Assembly (NCBI GenBank): GCA_016342415.1
Contig: JAEIOD010000018.1
Coordinates: 1 to 64,000, forward strand
Direction of reading: 5' to 3'
Source of the DNA: Clostridiales bacterium
GTDB taxonomy: Bacteria > Bacillota > Clostridia > Peptostreptococcales > Acidaminobacteraceae
Length of the DNA stretch: 64,000 nt
A program made the translations under genes and the position numbers. Below are positions 8,597-17,672 of the stretch, in pieces; positions within the stretch are counted from its first letter, which is position 1, and the number at the start of each line of letters is the position of its first letter. The notes under the pieces are model-generated. The model did not search any database. It saw nothing but the letters and a program-made list of their open reading frames with translations, and had not been told where the DNA came from.

Positions 8597-9540
8597 ATAT
8601 AATCCAGTATAGACTGCAATTTTTCACCACTCTTTTTCAGGAGCATTAACTCTGAATCAGAAAGCTTTAATTCTACAATCTTATGAATGCCATCTGATGA
8701 AACGATTGTTGGTACACTCATGGCAATACCATTAATGCCATATGCACCAGTCTGCATGCTAGACACAGTTAAAATTGAATGTTCATTTCTAAGGATAGCT
8801 TCACTGATACGTTTAATCGCCATGGAAACACCATAGTAAGTTGCAACTTTTCTATCGATGATATGATACCCTGCATCCCTTACATCATGAAGTAACTTTT
8901 CTTTATCAAGACCTGTACAAATCTTGCTATTACAAGAGGAACAGTACTCATCTAAAGGTGCACCTGCTATATGGGTTAAACTCCATGCAGCCACTTCACT
9001 ATCTCCGTGTTCACCTATTATATAACCATGAACATTTCTGGCATCTACTTTACAATGTTGACTGAGCATATATCTGAATCTGGCACTATCGAGTACCGTT
9101 CCTGATCCAATGACTTTCTTTGGATTGTAATCTACAGACTCTACTGCGACTTGAGTAAGAATATCAACTGGATTTGTTGCGACTAAAATAAGCGCTTCTC
9201 TTGTATACTTAACAATTTCCTTCATAATCGAAGTCATGATTTGACTGTTTTGCTTGGCTAAATCTAAACGTGTTCCACCGGGTTGGATAGAAGGTCCTGC
9301 AGTCATGATGATCAAATCTGCATCTGTACAATCTGCATAAGTGCCCACTTTGATGGTAATCGGTTTTGTAAACGAAAGACAATGGTTTAGGTCCATAACT
9401 TCACCTTCAGCTTTTTTAAGATCAATATCAATAAGGGCGATTTCTGAAACCAATCCAGATTGCATCAATGTATAAGCTGTTGTAGAACCAACATAGCCTG
9501 CGCCAATGATAACAATTTTATTGCTTGTTTTACTTTTCAT
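8587..9540 (-). CDS. L-lactate/2-hydroxyacid dehydrogenase family enzyme
   Basis: 317 aa NAD-dependent enzyme of the LDH/MDH family. Visible: IVIIGAGYVGSTTAY (dinucleotide fold), LIDID, the loop TAGPSIQPGGTRLDL with its catalytic Arg, ATNPVD, SGTVLDSARFR (substrate Arg), catalytic His in GEHGDSE, and KVATYYGVS. At the discriminating position six residues before the loop Arg (Gln102 in lactate, Arg in malate dehydrogenases) this protein has Ile, so the substrate could be a bulkier 2-oxo acid. A four-Cys insert (CSSC, then CTG) follows the active-site His. Single-gene unit with a GAGGTAAT-type site upstream. Confidence 0.85.
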   Translation of the reverse strand: MKSKTSNKIVIIGAGYVGSTTAYTLMQSGLVSEIALIDIDLKKAEGEVMDLNHCLSFTKPITIKVGTYADCTDADLIIMTAGPSIQPGGTRLDLAKQNSQIMTSIMKEIVKYTREALILVATNPVDILTQVAVESVDYNPKKVIGSGTVLDSARFRYMLSQHCKVDARNVHGYIIGEHGDSEVAAWSLTHIAGAPLDEYCSSCNSKICTGLDKEKLLHDVRDAGYHIIDRKVATYYGVSMAIKRISEAILRNEHSILTVSSMQTGAYGINGIAMSVPTIVSSDGIHKIVELKLSDSELMLLKKSGEKLQSILDYIKS

Positions 9541-9618
9541 ATGATTACCTCCTTTTCACTAACATCATACATCATTGATAATATTTAAACAATACGAAAA
9601 TGGTATTGTATGAAAATA

Positions 9619-9642
9619 AATAAAAATCCCATAAGGGATTTT
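9619..9642 (-). terminator. Terminator of mogA
   Basis: AAAATCCC/GGGATTTT with loop ATAA; the A-rich flank at 9614-9622 is a U tract on the minus strand. Confidence 0.75.
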
Positions 9643-10135
9643 ACTTGGAGTTGCCACATTCACCTGTAGATCCGATCATGATTTCTATACCATGTTTTAG
9701 AGCTGGCAAAATATATTCGAGATTTTCTTTAACCGCTTTTGGACTGCCAGGTAAGTTAATGATAAGTGTTTGTTTTCTTATCCCTGCAGCTGAACGAGAG
9801 AGCATTGCTTTTTTAGTAATGGTGAGACTGTGAGCCCTCATTGCCTCAGGTATTCCTGGCACGTCACGATCAATCACTGCTTTAGTCGCTTCAGGCGTAA
9901 AATCTCTTGGAGAAAATCCTGTTCCACCTGTTGTTAATATTAAGTGATACTTATTTTCATCAGACCAAGTAATCATTTGTTTTTTCAACTGATCAACTTC
10001 ATCAGGTAAAATAATTTTCTCTTTTACATCATATCCAGCATCGATCATCATATCTCTAATGACTTCACCACTTAAGTCAACTCGTTCGCCAACTGAACCT
10101 TTGTCACTCACTGTAATTATTCCTACTGTTATCAT
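9641..10135 (-). CDS. mog: Molybdopterin adenylyltransferase (MogA/MoaB family)
   Basis: 164 aa. Activates molybdopterin by adenylation before metal insertion. The family signature TTGGTGFSPRDFTPEAT is intact, followed by DVPGIPEAMR, SRSAAGIR and the NLPGSPKAV loop. ATG 10135 is preceded on its strand by GGTGGAGG; an upstream in-frame GTG falls inside that site. The gene stands apart from the moeA/moaAC operon 17 kb away, which lacks it. A palindrome CCTATA-GCT-TATAGG (10147-10161) sits just upstream of the ribosome binding site and could be an operator. Confidence 0.9.
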   Translation of the reverse strand: MITVGIITVSDKGSVGERVDLSGEVIRDMMIDAGYDVKEKIILPDEVDQLKKQMITWSDENKYHLILTTGGTGFSPRDFTPEATKAVIDRDVPGIPEAMRAHSLTITKKAMLSRSAAGIRKQTLIINLPGSPKAVKENLEYILPALKHGIEIMIGSTGECGNSK

Positions 10136-10317
10136 AAATACCTCCACCTATAGCTTATAGGATAGAGTCGGATATTTCAAACATAACTGTATGACTATAA
10201 TCGATTTGTTTCATTTGAAAGAAGAGGTTACATAATCTGTTGAAGGCTTAAAAAAACTTACTTGTGTATAATTATTCATTGTGTTATCATTGCAAAATAT
10301 AATAAAAGGAGGCTATT

Positions 10318-11346
10318 ATGAGTTTTAATTATGTACAACCCATACCACATGCAGATGAAATAAAATCTGAAATACCGATGAGTGAATCATTGAGAAAAAT
10401 AAAAATTCAAAGAGATGCAGAAATCAAAAAAGTATTTGAGGGGAGTTGTGATAAATTTATCTTAATTGTAGGTCCTTGTTCTGCGCATAATGAAGATGCT
10501 GTATTAGAATATGTAAGTCATTTAGGTAAGTTGCAAGAAGAAGTAAAAGACAAGATTATTATGATTCCTAGAGTTTATACCAATAAACCAAGAACAACTG
10601 GTGAAGGTTATAAAGGCATGTTACATCAACCGGTTCCAAATGAGAGACCAAACATGTTACATGGTATCAAAATGATTAGAAAACTACAGATGAATGTCAT
10701 TAACGAATCGGGTTTGTCTGCAGCAGATGAAATGCTTTATCCAACAAATTATCCTTACGTGGAAGATTTGCTAAGTTATATAGCAGTAGGTGCAAGATCC
10801 GTTGAGAATCAAAAACACCGTTTAACAGTAAGTGGTGTGGATTTGCCAGTCGGTATGAAGAATCCAACCAGTGGTGATATGAAAGTCATGTTAAATTCTG
10901 TTAAAGCGGGCCAGTTAAGACATAATTTTATATATAATGGTTATGAGGTGGAAACCTCAGGTAATCCTCTGACACACGGTATTTTAAGAGGTGCTGTAAA
11001 CCAACATGGTAGAAATATTCCCAATTATCATTATGAGGATTTGGTTTTTCTAGCTGAAGAATATGAAAAGAGACAACTTCTAAATCAGGCTTTGATTGTT
11101 GATGCCAATCATGCGAATTCGATGAAAAAATACGAAGAGCAACCTAGAATTGCTATGGAAGTTGTAAGAAGTAGACAATACAATACTTCAATAAAAAAAT
11201 TGGTTAAAGGTTTGATGATTGAAAGTTATTTGGTTGAAGGTAAACAAAGTGAAGCAGGTCTTGTAAAAGGACAGTCTATTACAGATGCCTGTTTGGGATG
11301 GAAGCAGACAAAAAAATTGGTTTATGAAATTGCAGAAAATGTATAA
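10318..11346 (+). CDS. aroF: 3-deoxy-7-phosphoheptulonate synthase, class I
   Basis: 342 aa DAHP synthase of the E. coli AroF/G/H type: condenses PEP and erythrose-4-phosphate, the first step to aromatic amino acids. Seen: LIVGPCSAHN, RVYTNKPRTTGEGYKG (PEP/E4P binding), a long middle region ending GVDLPVGMKNPTSGD, and the metal-binding DANHANSMKKYEEQ. Two motif changes from what I recall as usual (TTGEGYKG for TTVGWKG, DANHANS for DCSHANS) are conservative. The symbol only marks the family; feedback specificity is not readable. AAGGAGG precedes ATG 10318. Single-gene unit. Confidence 0.9.
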   Translation: MSFNYVQPIPHADEIKSEIPMSESLRKIKIQRDAEIKKVFEGSCDKFILIVGPCSAHNEDAVLEYVSHLGKLQEEVKDKIIMIPRVYTNKPRTTGEGYKGMLHQPVPNERPNMLHGIKMIRKLQMNVINESGLSAADEMLYPTNYPYVEDLLSYIAVGARSVENQKHRLTVSGVDLPVGMKNPTSGDMKVMLNSVKAGQLRHNFIYNGYEVETSGNPLTHGILRGAVNQHGRNIPNYHYEDLVFLAEEYEKRQLLNQALIVDANHANSMKKYEEQPRIAMEVVRSRQYNTSIKKLVKGLMIESYLVEGKQSEAGLVKGQSITDACLGWKQTKKLVYEIAENV

Positions 11347-11352
11347 ATATTT

Positions 11353-11381
11353 AAGTAAGTCCAGTTTGGGCTTACTTTTTT
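11353..11381 (+). terminator. Terminator after DAHP synthase
   Basis: AAGTAAGTCC pairs with GGGCTTACTT (one G-U), loop AGTTT, then TTTTTT. Confidence 0.85.
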
Positions 11382-11426
11382 GATTGAATAGTTATGAAAT
11401 GGCAATATAGTAAATGAGGTGATAGC

Positions 11427-11780
11427 ATGAAAAAATACGTTAAAGAACAGGATCATTATGTAAAGAAAAAAATAAGAAGCCAAAAAATTGATAAGGAGCT
11501 CCTTGAATATCATCTAAGACAGATTGAGTGGTTGCAACATGAACGATTGATTCATCTAATCGTACTATGTTTAACGACAATAATATTTTTAGGTATTGTG
11601 GTTTTAATCTTATTCTATGAGAGTGTTCTGCTTATGATACTGTCATTGATACTGGGTATATTGGAGTTATTTTATTTGTTTCACTATTTCTTATTGGAAA
11701 ATACCGTGCAAAAATGGTATGACATCTCTAACACAATAAATAATGAGTTGACTGGTATTGGTATCGAGAAAGAACTATAA
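11427..11780 (+). CDS. Small two-TM membrane protein, unknown
   Basis: 117 aa. A basic, Lys-rich N-terminal 40 residues is followed by two closely spaced hydrophobic segments (about 45-67 and 70-92) and a short tail, so both ends should face the cytoplasm. ATG 11427 follows GAGGTGATAGC. The gene overlaps the 3' end of the convergent downstream gene by six bases. I do not recognise the family and nothing nearby suggests a function. Confidence 0.6.
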   Translation: MKKYVKEQDHYVKKKIRSQKIDKELLEYHLRQIEWLQHERLIHLIVLCLTTIIFLGIVVLILFYESVLLMILSLILGILELFYLFHYFLLENTVQKWYDISNTINNELTGIGIEKEL

Positions 11781-12347
11781 GTTATTTTTGCCACCTTTTA
11801 AAATATCGGCTATTTTATAACATCTACGAAGTTTTGTTTCTTCTTTTTTAGCGCTTAAAATATAGTGGAGATACATTTTCTGAGCAGATTTGGAAGAGTC
11901 ATACAATAAATCTAGTGCGTGCTCATTTAAGAGAAACTCTGCAATAAAATCGGGGACCTTAAGAGGTTGAGTTTTGAATGCAATTTCATCGGCAATCATA
12001 TCGTCTAGTTGGTCGATTAACTCCATATCGAAGTACTCAAGGCCGTATTTTGTCATAAGATCTTCTTCTAGGAGATCTTTCATACGTTTTATATTGCTAA
12101 TAGACCAATTGCTGTTTATTTTCCTTTTGGCAAAATACTGTTTAAACTTGGTTTCATCATAACTATGGGTCACCGCATCAATCCATCCATAACAGAGAGC
12201 GGTTCTTACTGCCTCTTCGTAAGTAATGCCTAATGATTCATAACCCTTTTTATATAAAAACAGAGTCACTCCGTGACCACAATTATGGTTTGATTCTAAC
12301 CATTTCCTAAATGCTTCCTTTGTTTTGAAATCCAATATATCTGTCAT
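11775..12347 (-). CDS. YdeI/OmpD-associated family protein
   Basis: 190 aa. The N-terminus reads DFKTKEAFRKWLESNH, followed by GITYEEAVRTALCYGWIDAV and RKINSNWS, which are hallmark stretches of the YdeI/OmpD-associated family (soluble, about 190 aa). Biochemical function of the family is not established; some members are linked to bacteriocin resistance. It ends in LKGGKNNL and overlaps the neighbouring convergent gene. AGGAGG lies upstream of its ATG on the minus strand. Confidence 0.75.
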   Translation of the reverse strand: MTDILDFKTKEAFRKWLESNHNCGHGVTLFLYKKGYESLGITYEEAVRTALCYGWIDAVTHSYDETKFKQYFAKRKINSNWSISNIKRMKDLLEEDLMTKYGLEYFDMELIDQLDDMIADEIAFKTQPLKVPDFIAEFLLNEHALDLLYDSSKSAQKMYLHYILSAKKEETKLRRCYKIADILKGGKNNL

Positions 12348-12422
12348 AAGAGCCTCCTAGTATATTGTATCATAAGTTTACTGTAGACAGTATTTATAAG
12401 ATAAGTGATATAGTCTTCTCAA

Positions 12423-12465
12423 AATCGGTCAATAGGTGTATTATTGTATTAACCGATTCGGTCAA
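12423..12465. promoter_or_regulatory. Candidate TetR operator
   Basis: ATCGGTCAA (12424-12432) recurs as TTCGGTCAA (12457-12465), and AATCGGT (12423-12429) also pairs with ACCGATT (12452-12458). The repeats are 33 bp apart (about three helical turns) and end just ahead of the tetR ribosome binding site, as expected for autoregulation. Confidence 0.5.
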
Positions 12466-12476
12466 CGAGGTGGAAA

Positions 12477-13094
12477 ATGAATGATAAATTTTTAAAGTTA
12501 CCTTATGAGAAACAACAGAGAATTCTGAATGCTGGTTATAAAATTTTTTCAGTTTACAGTTACAAAAAAGCATCTACAAATCATATTGCAGATGAAGCAG
12601 GCATATCTAAGTCCTTATTATTTCATTATTTTAGAAATAAACAGACTTATTATGATTATTTGTTTCAGTCAGCTATTCAATTGATTCAGGAACAAAAAAA
12701 ATCTAAGATAGCAAATGGTGCTGATTTTTTTGAACTGATAGAAAAAGAAATACATGAACGGTTACAGTTAATGAAAACGTCAGGATTACAATACCGGTTC
12801 ATTCTGAAAGCATATGAAGAGAATCATAGACTTAATAATAATGAGATGAGTCAATATATAGAAAATGCCTCAAGACTTAAAAGAAGAGAAATACTTGAAA
12901 ATATCGACAGATCTTTATTCCGAGATGAAGAGGACATTCCAGTTCTATATGATATGATTATCGATTTATCAAATGGCTTTTACTTTAGGGTTTATGAACA
13001 AGGCGAATTAAAGGATCCAAACGGTATTGAAGCATATCTATTATTTTTGAATAATCTTAAAAAGAATTATTATAAGGGGGAGCAAAATGGTTAA
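12477..13094 (+). CDS. TetR/AcrR-family transcriptional regulator
   Basis: 205 aa. The N-terminal 50 residues form a TetR helix-turn-helix: RILNAGYKIFSVYSYKKAS, then IADEAGISKSLLFHYFRNK. The C-terminal ligand domain is not recognisable. It overlaps the downstream hydrolase gene by eight bases, so the two are co-transcribed; repeated CGGTCAA motifs immediately upstream suggest autoregulation. The likely inducer is a substrate or product of the hydrolase. ATG 12477 follows GAGGTGGAAA. Confidence 0.85.
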   Translation: MNDKFLKLPYEKQQRILNAGYKIFSVYSYKKASTNHIADEAGISKSLLFHYFRNKQTYYDYLFQSAIQLIQEQKKSKIANGADFFELIEKEIHERLQLMKTSGLQYRFILKAYEENHRLNNNEMSQYIENASRLKRREILENIDRSLFRDEEDIPVLYDMIIDLSNGFYFRVYEQGELKDPNGIEAYLLFLNNLKKNYYKGEQNG

Positions 13095-13887
13095 AAAACA
13101 TGTTGTATCATCGAGGGGAACGGTTTATTATTGGACAAATGAAATAAATAATTCGACAGATACAGCGATTGTTTTCTGCCATGGTTTAACAGCGGACCAT
13201 ACATTATTTGACCTGCAAGTGAAAGAGTTAGAAAATAAGTATAAAATAATAACTTGGGATTATGCTTTACATGGAGATTCCAAACCCTATCAAGATGCGT
13301 CTTTCGCTAATATAAATAAGGACTTGCATGCAATATTATCACAAGAACTGATAAAAAAGATTGTATTAGTAGGTCAGTCTGCAGGGGGATATATTGCACA
13401 GTCATTTACAAAGACATATAAAGAGCTTGTAATAGGTTTTATTGGTATTGGGACAACACCTCTTGATGAAAGTTATTATAAAAAATCAGAACTGTTTTGG
13501 ATTAAGCATTTTACTTCAATCGTAAAATTATATCCATATAACTATTATTGTAAATTGTGTGTAAAAAGTGTTGCGATGACTGATGCGGCAAGAACAAGTA
13601 TGTATAATACCTTGGTAAAATTAGGTAAGCAAGGCATGTTAGATGCTGCTGGTGTTATTTATGGTCAGTTTTTAAAAGCAAAAGATGGTGTAGAGTTTTG
13701 CTGCCCGGTCTTAATTACTTATGGTGAATATGATAAAACTGGTTATGTAAAAAGATATTGCAATGATTGGACTCGTAGGACGGGATATCCTTTGAAAGTT
13801 ATTAAAAACGCTTCTCATAATGCTAATTATGATAACCATTTGGAATTCAATCAATTGCTGATTTCTTTTGTTGAAGCACTTGATTGA
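13087..13887 (+). CDS. Alpha/beta-hydrolase
   Basis: 266 aa cytoplasmic alpha/beta-hydrolase. Oxyanion region FCHGLTADH, nucleophile elbow GQSAGGY (Ser about 98), an acid in YGEYDKTG and catalytic His in ASHNANYDNH form a complete triad. No signal peptide. Translationally coupled to the TetR gene (ATG 13087 lies before its stop; GGGGGAGC upstream). Such pairs often handle small esters or lactones, but substrate cannot be read. Confidence 0.8.
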   Translation: MVKKHVVSSRGTVYYWTNEINNSTDTAIVFCHGLTADHTLFDLQVKELENKYKIITWDYALHGDSKPYQDASFANINKDLHAILSQELIKKIVLVGQSAGGYIAQSFTKTYKELVIGFIGIGTTPLDESYYKKSELFWIKHFTSIVKLYPYNYYCKLCVKSVAMTDAARTSMYNTLVKLGKQGMLDAAGVIYGQFLKAKDGVEFCCPVLITYGEYDKTGYVKRYCNDWTRRTGYPLKVIKNASHNANYDNHLEFNQLLISFVEALD

Positions 13888-14026
13888 GATAGGGGGGAGT
13901 TTCTTTAGAAAGGCTTTGGTTTAGTCAGGTCTATTTTTGGTATATTATATCAATAGAGTCATATCTTTTGTTTTAATGTTTAAACAAGTTTATGATATTA
14001 TCACTAAGAATAGGAAGGAAGTATTT

Positions 14027-15253
14027 ATGAAGTATAGAACAATGCCAGGATCGGATGAAGAATTATCAATACTTGGATATGGGTGTATGAGATTACCAAC
14101 AAAAGTAGGTGGATCCGCATCCCGTTTAATCGATAAAGATAAAGCATTGAAACAAATACGTGGTGCAATCGATAGAGGTGTTAACTATATTGATACAGCA
14201 TATCCCTATCATCTAGGCGCTTCAGAAACATTCTTAGGTGAATATGTCTTAAAAGATGGTTATAGAGATAAAGTGAAGTTGGCAACCAAGTTGCCATGTA
14301 TTTCAATTCGTAAAAAAGAATCTATTAGAGAAACTTTCACAAAGCAACTCAAAAAATTACAAACGGACTATTTCGATTATTATTTATTACATTCTCTTGA
14401 TGGACAAACATGGGACCGAATGCTTGATTTAGGTATTATTCAATTTATGAATGAAATCAAAGCTTCGGGACAGGTCAAAAAAATGGGTTTTTCTTTTCAT
14501 GGAAAAAAAGAAGATTTTATGAGAATCTGTGATGGTTATGACTTTGACTTTGCTCAAGTTCAATTTAATATATTGGATGAAAGTTTTCAAGCTGGCATAG
14601 AAGGCATTGAATATGCTCACCAAAAGGGGATGGGCATCATAGCGATGGAACCTCTAAGAGGTGGTTCGTTGGTTGGTAAAATACCTCTTGAGGTACAGAA
14701 AGTCTATGATGAATCACCGATTAAAAGAAGTCCTGCTGAGTGGGCACTTAGATGGGTATGGAATCATCCCGCAGTTACAGTTGTCTTATCCGGCATGAAC
14801 GTTGATGAACATATTGATGAGAATATAAAAATTGCATCAGATGCATTGCCTGGTGGCTTATCAGATGAAGATTTGTCAGTCATAAGTGATGTACGTGATG
14901 CTTATAACAAGTTGCTTCAAGTAGGCTGTACAGGTTGTGCTTATTGTATGCCGTGTCCAGCAGGTATAGATATTCCAGCTGCTTTTAAAAATTTAAATAA
15001 TTACTATATGTTTTCGAAAACCAGAGCAAAAATATTTCATGCCGTATATCTAGGCGTTCAAACGGAAGATGGGAAAGCTCATTTTACGGATGTTTGCATA
15101 GATTGTGGTCAGTGTGAAGACAAGTGTCCTCAACATATTGAAGTTAGACAAGTTTTTAAACAGGTACAAACTGATTTGGAAGGCCCATTGATTAAAGGAA
15201 TTGCAACACTCGGTCGTGTTGTATTAAATAGAAATCAAACCATCAGAAAATAA
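14027..15253 (+). CDS. Aldo/keto reductase with C-terminal 4Fe-4S domain
   Basis: 408 aa. N-terminal AKR barrel (about 1-290): GYGCMRLPT, DTAYPYH with catalytic Tyr, KLPC, and HSLDG. The C-terminal 100 residues carry two Cys clusters, CTGCAYCMPC and CIDCGQCEDKC, predicting two [4Fe-4S] centres as in ferredoxins. This fused family is widespread in strict anaerobes and may use ferredoxin-type electrons instead of, or with, NADPH. The preferred start is ATG 14027 behind AGGAAGG; an ORF extension upstream to 13937 has no binding site. Single gene with its own terminator. Confidence 0.85.
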   Translation: MKYRTMPGSDEELSILGYGCMRLPTKVGGSASRLIDKDKALKQIRGAIDRGVNYIDTAYPYHLGASETFLGEYVLKDGYRDKVKLATKLPCISIRKKESIRETFTKQLKKLQTDYFDYYLLHSLDGQTWDRMLDLGIIQFMNEIKASGQVKKMGFSFHGKKEDFMRICDGYDFDFAQVQFNILDESFQAGIEGIEYAHQKGMGIIAMEPLRGGSLVGKIPLEVQKVYDESPIKRSPAEWALRWVWNHPAVTVVLSGMNVDEHIDENIKIASDALPGGLSDEDLSVISDVRDAYNKLLQVGCTGCAYCMPCPAGIDIPAAFKNLNNYYMFSKTRAKIFHAVYLGVQTEDGKAHFTDVCIDCGQCEDKCPQHIEVRQVFKQVQTDLEGPLIKGIATLGRVVLNRNQTIRK

Positions 15254-15259
15254 TTAATG

Positions 15260-15292
15260 AACAATCATCTTCTTAGGGATGATTGTTTTTTA
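15260..15292 (+). terminator. Terminator after aldo/keto reductase
   Basis: AACAATCATC pairs with GATGATTGTT around an eight-base loop, followed by a T tract. Confidence 0.85.
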
Positions 15293-15360
15293 TTTCAGTT
15301 GGTTTGGAATATATTAAATTTAAGGTATAATAATCTAAAGTCATACTCTAGGAGGATTTC

Positions 15361-16347
15361 GTGGATACAAACTTACATCAACTCAGTTATATACTTAATT
15401 TGGAAAAATTTCAGAAAATACAAGATGATATTGCAAAGGCGACTGATATGGCGATTATTGCAATTGATTATAAAGGTAATCCGATTACACAACACAGCAG
15501 GTGCAGTGAATTTTGTGAAGAGGTGAGAAAAGACAAAGGTTTGAGTCGCTTTTGTGAAAAGTGTGATTCAAGAGGTGGCCTAGAAGCTGCTAGAAATCAA
15601 GAGGCATATATTTATGTATGCCATATAGGTGTGGTTGACTTTGCTATCCCAATTATTGTGGATGGTCAATATCTCGGCGCATTAATGGCAGGACAAGTCA
15701 GACTTGAAGACGAACAAAATCAGAATAAATTGGAAAGAATTGTGAGTAAAAAGTATCAGATAGATTTAGAAGAATATCCTGATTTAAAAGCATTACATAA
15801 TAAGCTTCATATTATGTCATTGGATAAAATAGAATCAGTCGCACAAATGATGTACCATATCATCAACTACATTGTAGAAGAGGCGGTACTTAAAACAAAG
15901 TTGAATGAAACCAATCAAAAGCTGACCAGTTTAAATGAGATGTCGACTAAGACAATCGAAAAACTTCAAGATCCCATAGAAAAATTAAATCAGGCTATCG
16001 ATCAATCAAGTGCTAAAAGTATTTTATTAAAACCTGCACTTGACTATATAGATGAACATTTCCATGAAAAAATATATTTAGATGATATGGCTTACAGATG
16101 TAATATCAGCCCAAGTTATTTCAGTCGAATATTTAAAAGAGAATTAGGCCTTACTTATTCATCTTATATCAATAAAATGAAGGTGAGTAAGGCAAAAGAG
16201 TTGTTAGAAGAAACTAATTTACCTATCATCAATATTTCTTTGGATTTAGGATATGATGATTGTGGTTATTTTATCAAAATATTTAAAAAAAATTATGGTA
16301 TCACACCAGCCAATTATAGAAAAACATTTAATAATGAAAGAGTGTGA
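15361..16347 (+). CDS. PocR-type sensor plus AraC-family regulator of the glycerol/DHA module
   Basis: 328 aa, GTG start at 15361 with TAGGAGGATTTC upstream. Residues about 10-170 form a PocR sensory domain with a conserved Cys set (CSEFCEEV, CEKC, VCHIG); PocR senses 1,2-propanediol or similar small polyols. A coiled linker (about 180-220) leads to two AraC-type helix-turn-helix motifs in the last 100 residues, including DMAYRCNISPSYFSRIFK and GYDDCGYFIKIFKKNYG. It lies directly upstream of gldA-dhaK-dhaL, so it very probably activates them in response to glycerol or dihydroxyacetone. It is separated from gldA by its own terminator. Confidence 0.85.
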   Translation: MDTNLHQLSYILNLEKFQKIQDDIAKATDMAIIAIDYKGNPITQHSRCSEFCEEVRKDKGLSRFCEKCDSRGGLEAARNQEAYIYVCHIGVVDFAIPIIVDGQYLGALMAGQVRLEDEQNQNKLERIVSKKYQIDLEEYPDLKALHNKLHIMSLDKIESVAQMMYHIINYIVEEAVLKTKLNETNQKLTSLNEMSTKTIEKLQDPIEKLNQAIDQSSAKSILLKPALDYIDEHFHEKIYLDDMAYRCNISPSYFSRIFKRELGLTYSSYINKMKVSKAKELLEETNLPIINISLDLGYDDCGYFIKIFKKNYGITPANYRKTFNNERV

Positions 16348-16397
16348 TCTGAAATAGGACTATTATGAACAACAAGAAACTTAATAGATAAATATGG

Positions 16398-16446
16398 AAT
16401 CGTAATATTATGTACATAAAATACATGATAGTACGATTTTTTCGTT
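16398..16446 (+). terminator. Terminator after the PocR-AraC regulator
   Basis: AATCGTA/TACGATT outer stem with an inner ATGTA/TACAT stem, then TTTTTT. Confidence 0.75.
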
Positions 16447-16502
16447 ATTGTCAGAATATTACGACGGTAAGTTTCTAGAAGTCGATAACTTATTCCAATG
16501 GC

Positions 16503-16526
16503 AGAAAACGTTTTCCAATCTATAAT
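16503..16526 (+). promoter_or_regulatory. cre-like palindrome and -10 box upstream of gldA
   Basis: GAAAACGTTTTC (16504-16515) is a perfect 12-bp palindrome; over 16503-16516 it fits the CcpA site TGNAANCGNWNNCW except at both end positions. It abuts TATAAT (16521-16526), so bound repressor would block transcription of gldA-dhaKL when preferred sugars are present. Confidence 0.55.
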
Positions 16527-16581
16527 TTGTATATAAGGTAACGTTTAAAGAGACGTCAAAATACGATTAAGGAGAAGTAAA

Positions 16582-17664
16582 ATGAAAAAAATTCTAATTT
16601 CACCATCAAAGTACGTTCAAGACAATGGTGCATTAAAAGACTTGGGGAAATATGTTCTTGAATTTGGCCAGAAAGCTTTATTAGTTGCATCTGTAGATGA
16701 TTCAAATAGAGTAAAAGAGGTTTTGGAAGCAACAATAAAAGAATATAATATAGAGTTGGTCTCTGGAATATTTGGAGAAGAGTGTACTTTTGATGAAGTT
16801 GAAAAATTAGTTAAAGTATGTATAGACAATGAATGTGACGTGGTTATTGGTTTAGGTGGTGGTAAAGCACTCGATACAGCTAAAGCGGTCGCGAATGAAA
16901 AGTTGTTACCTGTGATAACAGTGCCAACGATTGCTTCTACAGATGCACCATGTAGTTCATTATCAGTAGTTTATAATGAAAAGGGCGAGTTCCAAGAGTA
17001 TAAGTTCTACAGATCAAATCCGAATGTAGTATTGGTAGATACGGAAGTGATTGCAAAAGCGCCAACACGTTTTTTAAGAGCTGGTATGGGAGATGCGTTA
17101 TCAACATACTTTGAAGCAAGAGCATGTAAAAAATCATTTGCTGAAAATATTCCAGGTGGTAAAAGTACAAAACTAGCTGTCGCTGCAGCTAAATTATGTT
17201 ACGAAACACTTTTAGAAGATTCTGTAAAAGCAATTGCAGCTTCTGATAAAAATGTTGTGACACCAGCTTTGGAAAATATAATTGAAGCCAATACATTGTT
17301 AAGCGGTATGGGTTTTGAGTCATCTGGACTGGCAGCTGCCCATGCGATTCACAACGGTTTAACAGCTTTAGATGAAACTCATAGTTATTACCATGGTGAG
17401 AAAGTTTCATTTGGTACCCTTGTACAATTGGTGCTTGAAAACGCAGATCAAAGGGAAATTGATGAAGTCATCAACTATTGCAAATCGGTTGGTTTACCAA
17501 CATCACTTGGAGATCTAGGTGTTAAGGATGTCACAGATGAAAAAGTTAGAGCAGTTGCAGAGTTATCATGTGCAGAGAATGAAACCATTCATAATATGCC
17601 GTTTAAAGTTACTGCTGCTGATGTATTTTCTGCCATATATGTTGCAGATCAATTAGGACAATAG
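16582..17664 (+). CDS. gldA: Glycerol dehydrogenase
   Basis: 360 aa iron/zinc-type alcohol dehydrogenase family. Oxidises glycerol to dihydroxyacetone with NAD. NAD-binding GLGGGKALDTAKA and PTIASTDAPCSSLSV are characteristic of GldA. Predicted metal ligands are Asp in AGMGDAL, His in GLAAAHAIHNG and His in YYHGEKVSFG. Its product is the substrate of DhaK/DhaL encoded directly after it (gap 8 bp). AAGGAGAAG precedes ATG 16582. Confidence 0.95.
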   Translation: MKKILISPSKYVQDNGALKDLGKYVLEFGQKALLVASVDDSNRVKEVLEATIKEYNIELVSGIFGEECTFDEVEKLVKVCIDNECDVVIGLGGGKALDTAKAVANEKLLPVITVPTIASTDAPCSSLSVVYNEKGEFQEYKFYRSNPNVVLVDTEVIAKAPTRFLRAGMGDALSTYFEARACKKSFAENIPGGKSTKLAVAAAKLCYETLLEDSVKAIAASDKNVVTPALENIIEANTLLSGMGFESSGLAAAHAIHNGLTALDETHSYYHGEKVSFGTLVQLVLENADQREIDEVINYCKSVGLPTSLGDLGVKDVTDEKVRAVAELSCAENETIHNMPFKVTAADVFSAIYVADQLGQ

Positions 17665-17672
17665 GAGAGATG

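Noticed and set aside
15257-15526. 89-residue ORF between the aldo/keto reductase and the PocR regulator
   Set aside because: It overlaps a terminator and the PocR start in another frame and has no binding site.
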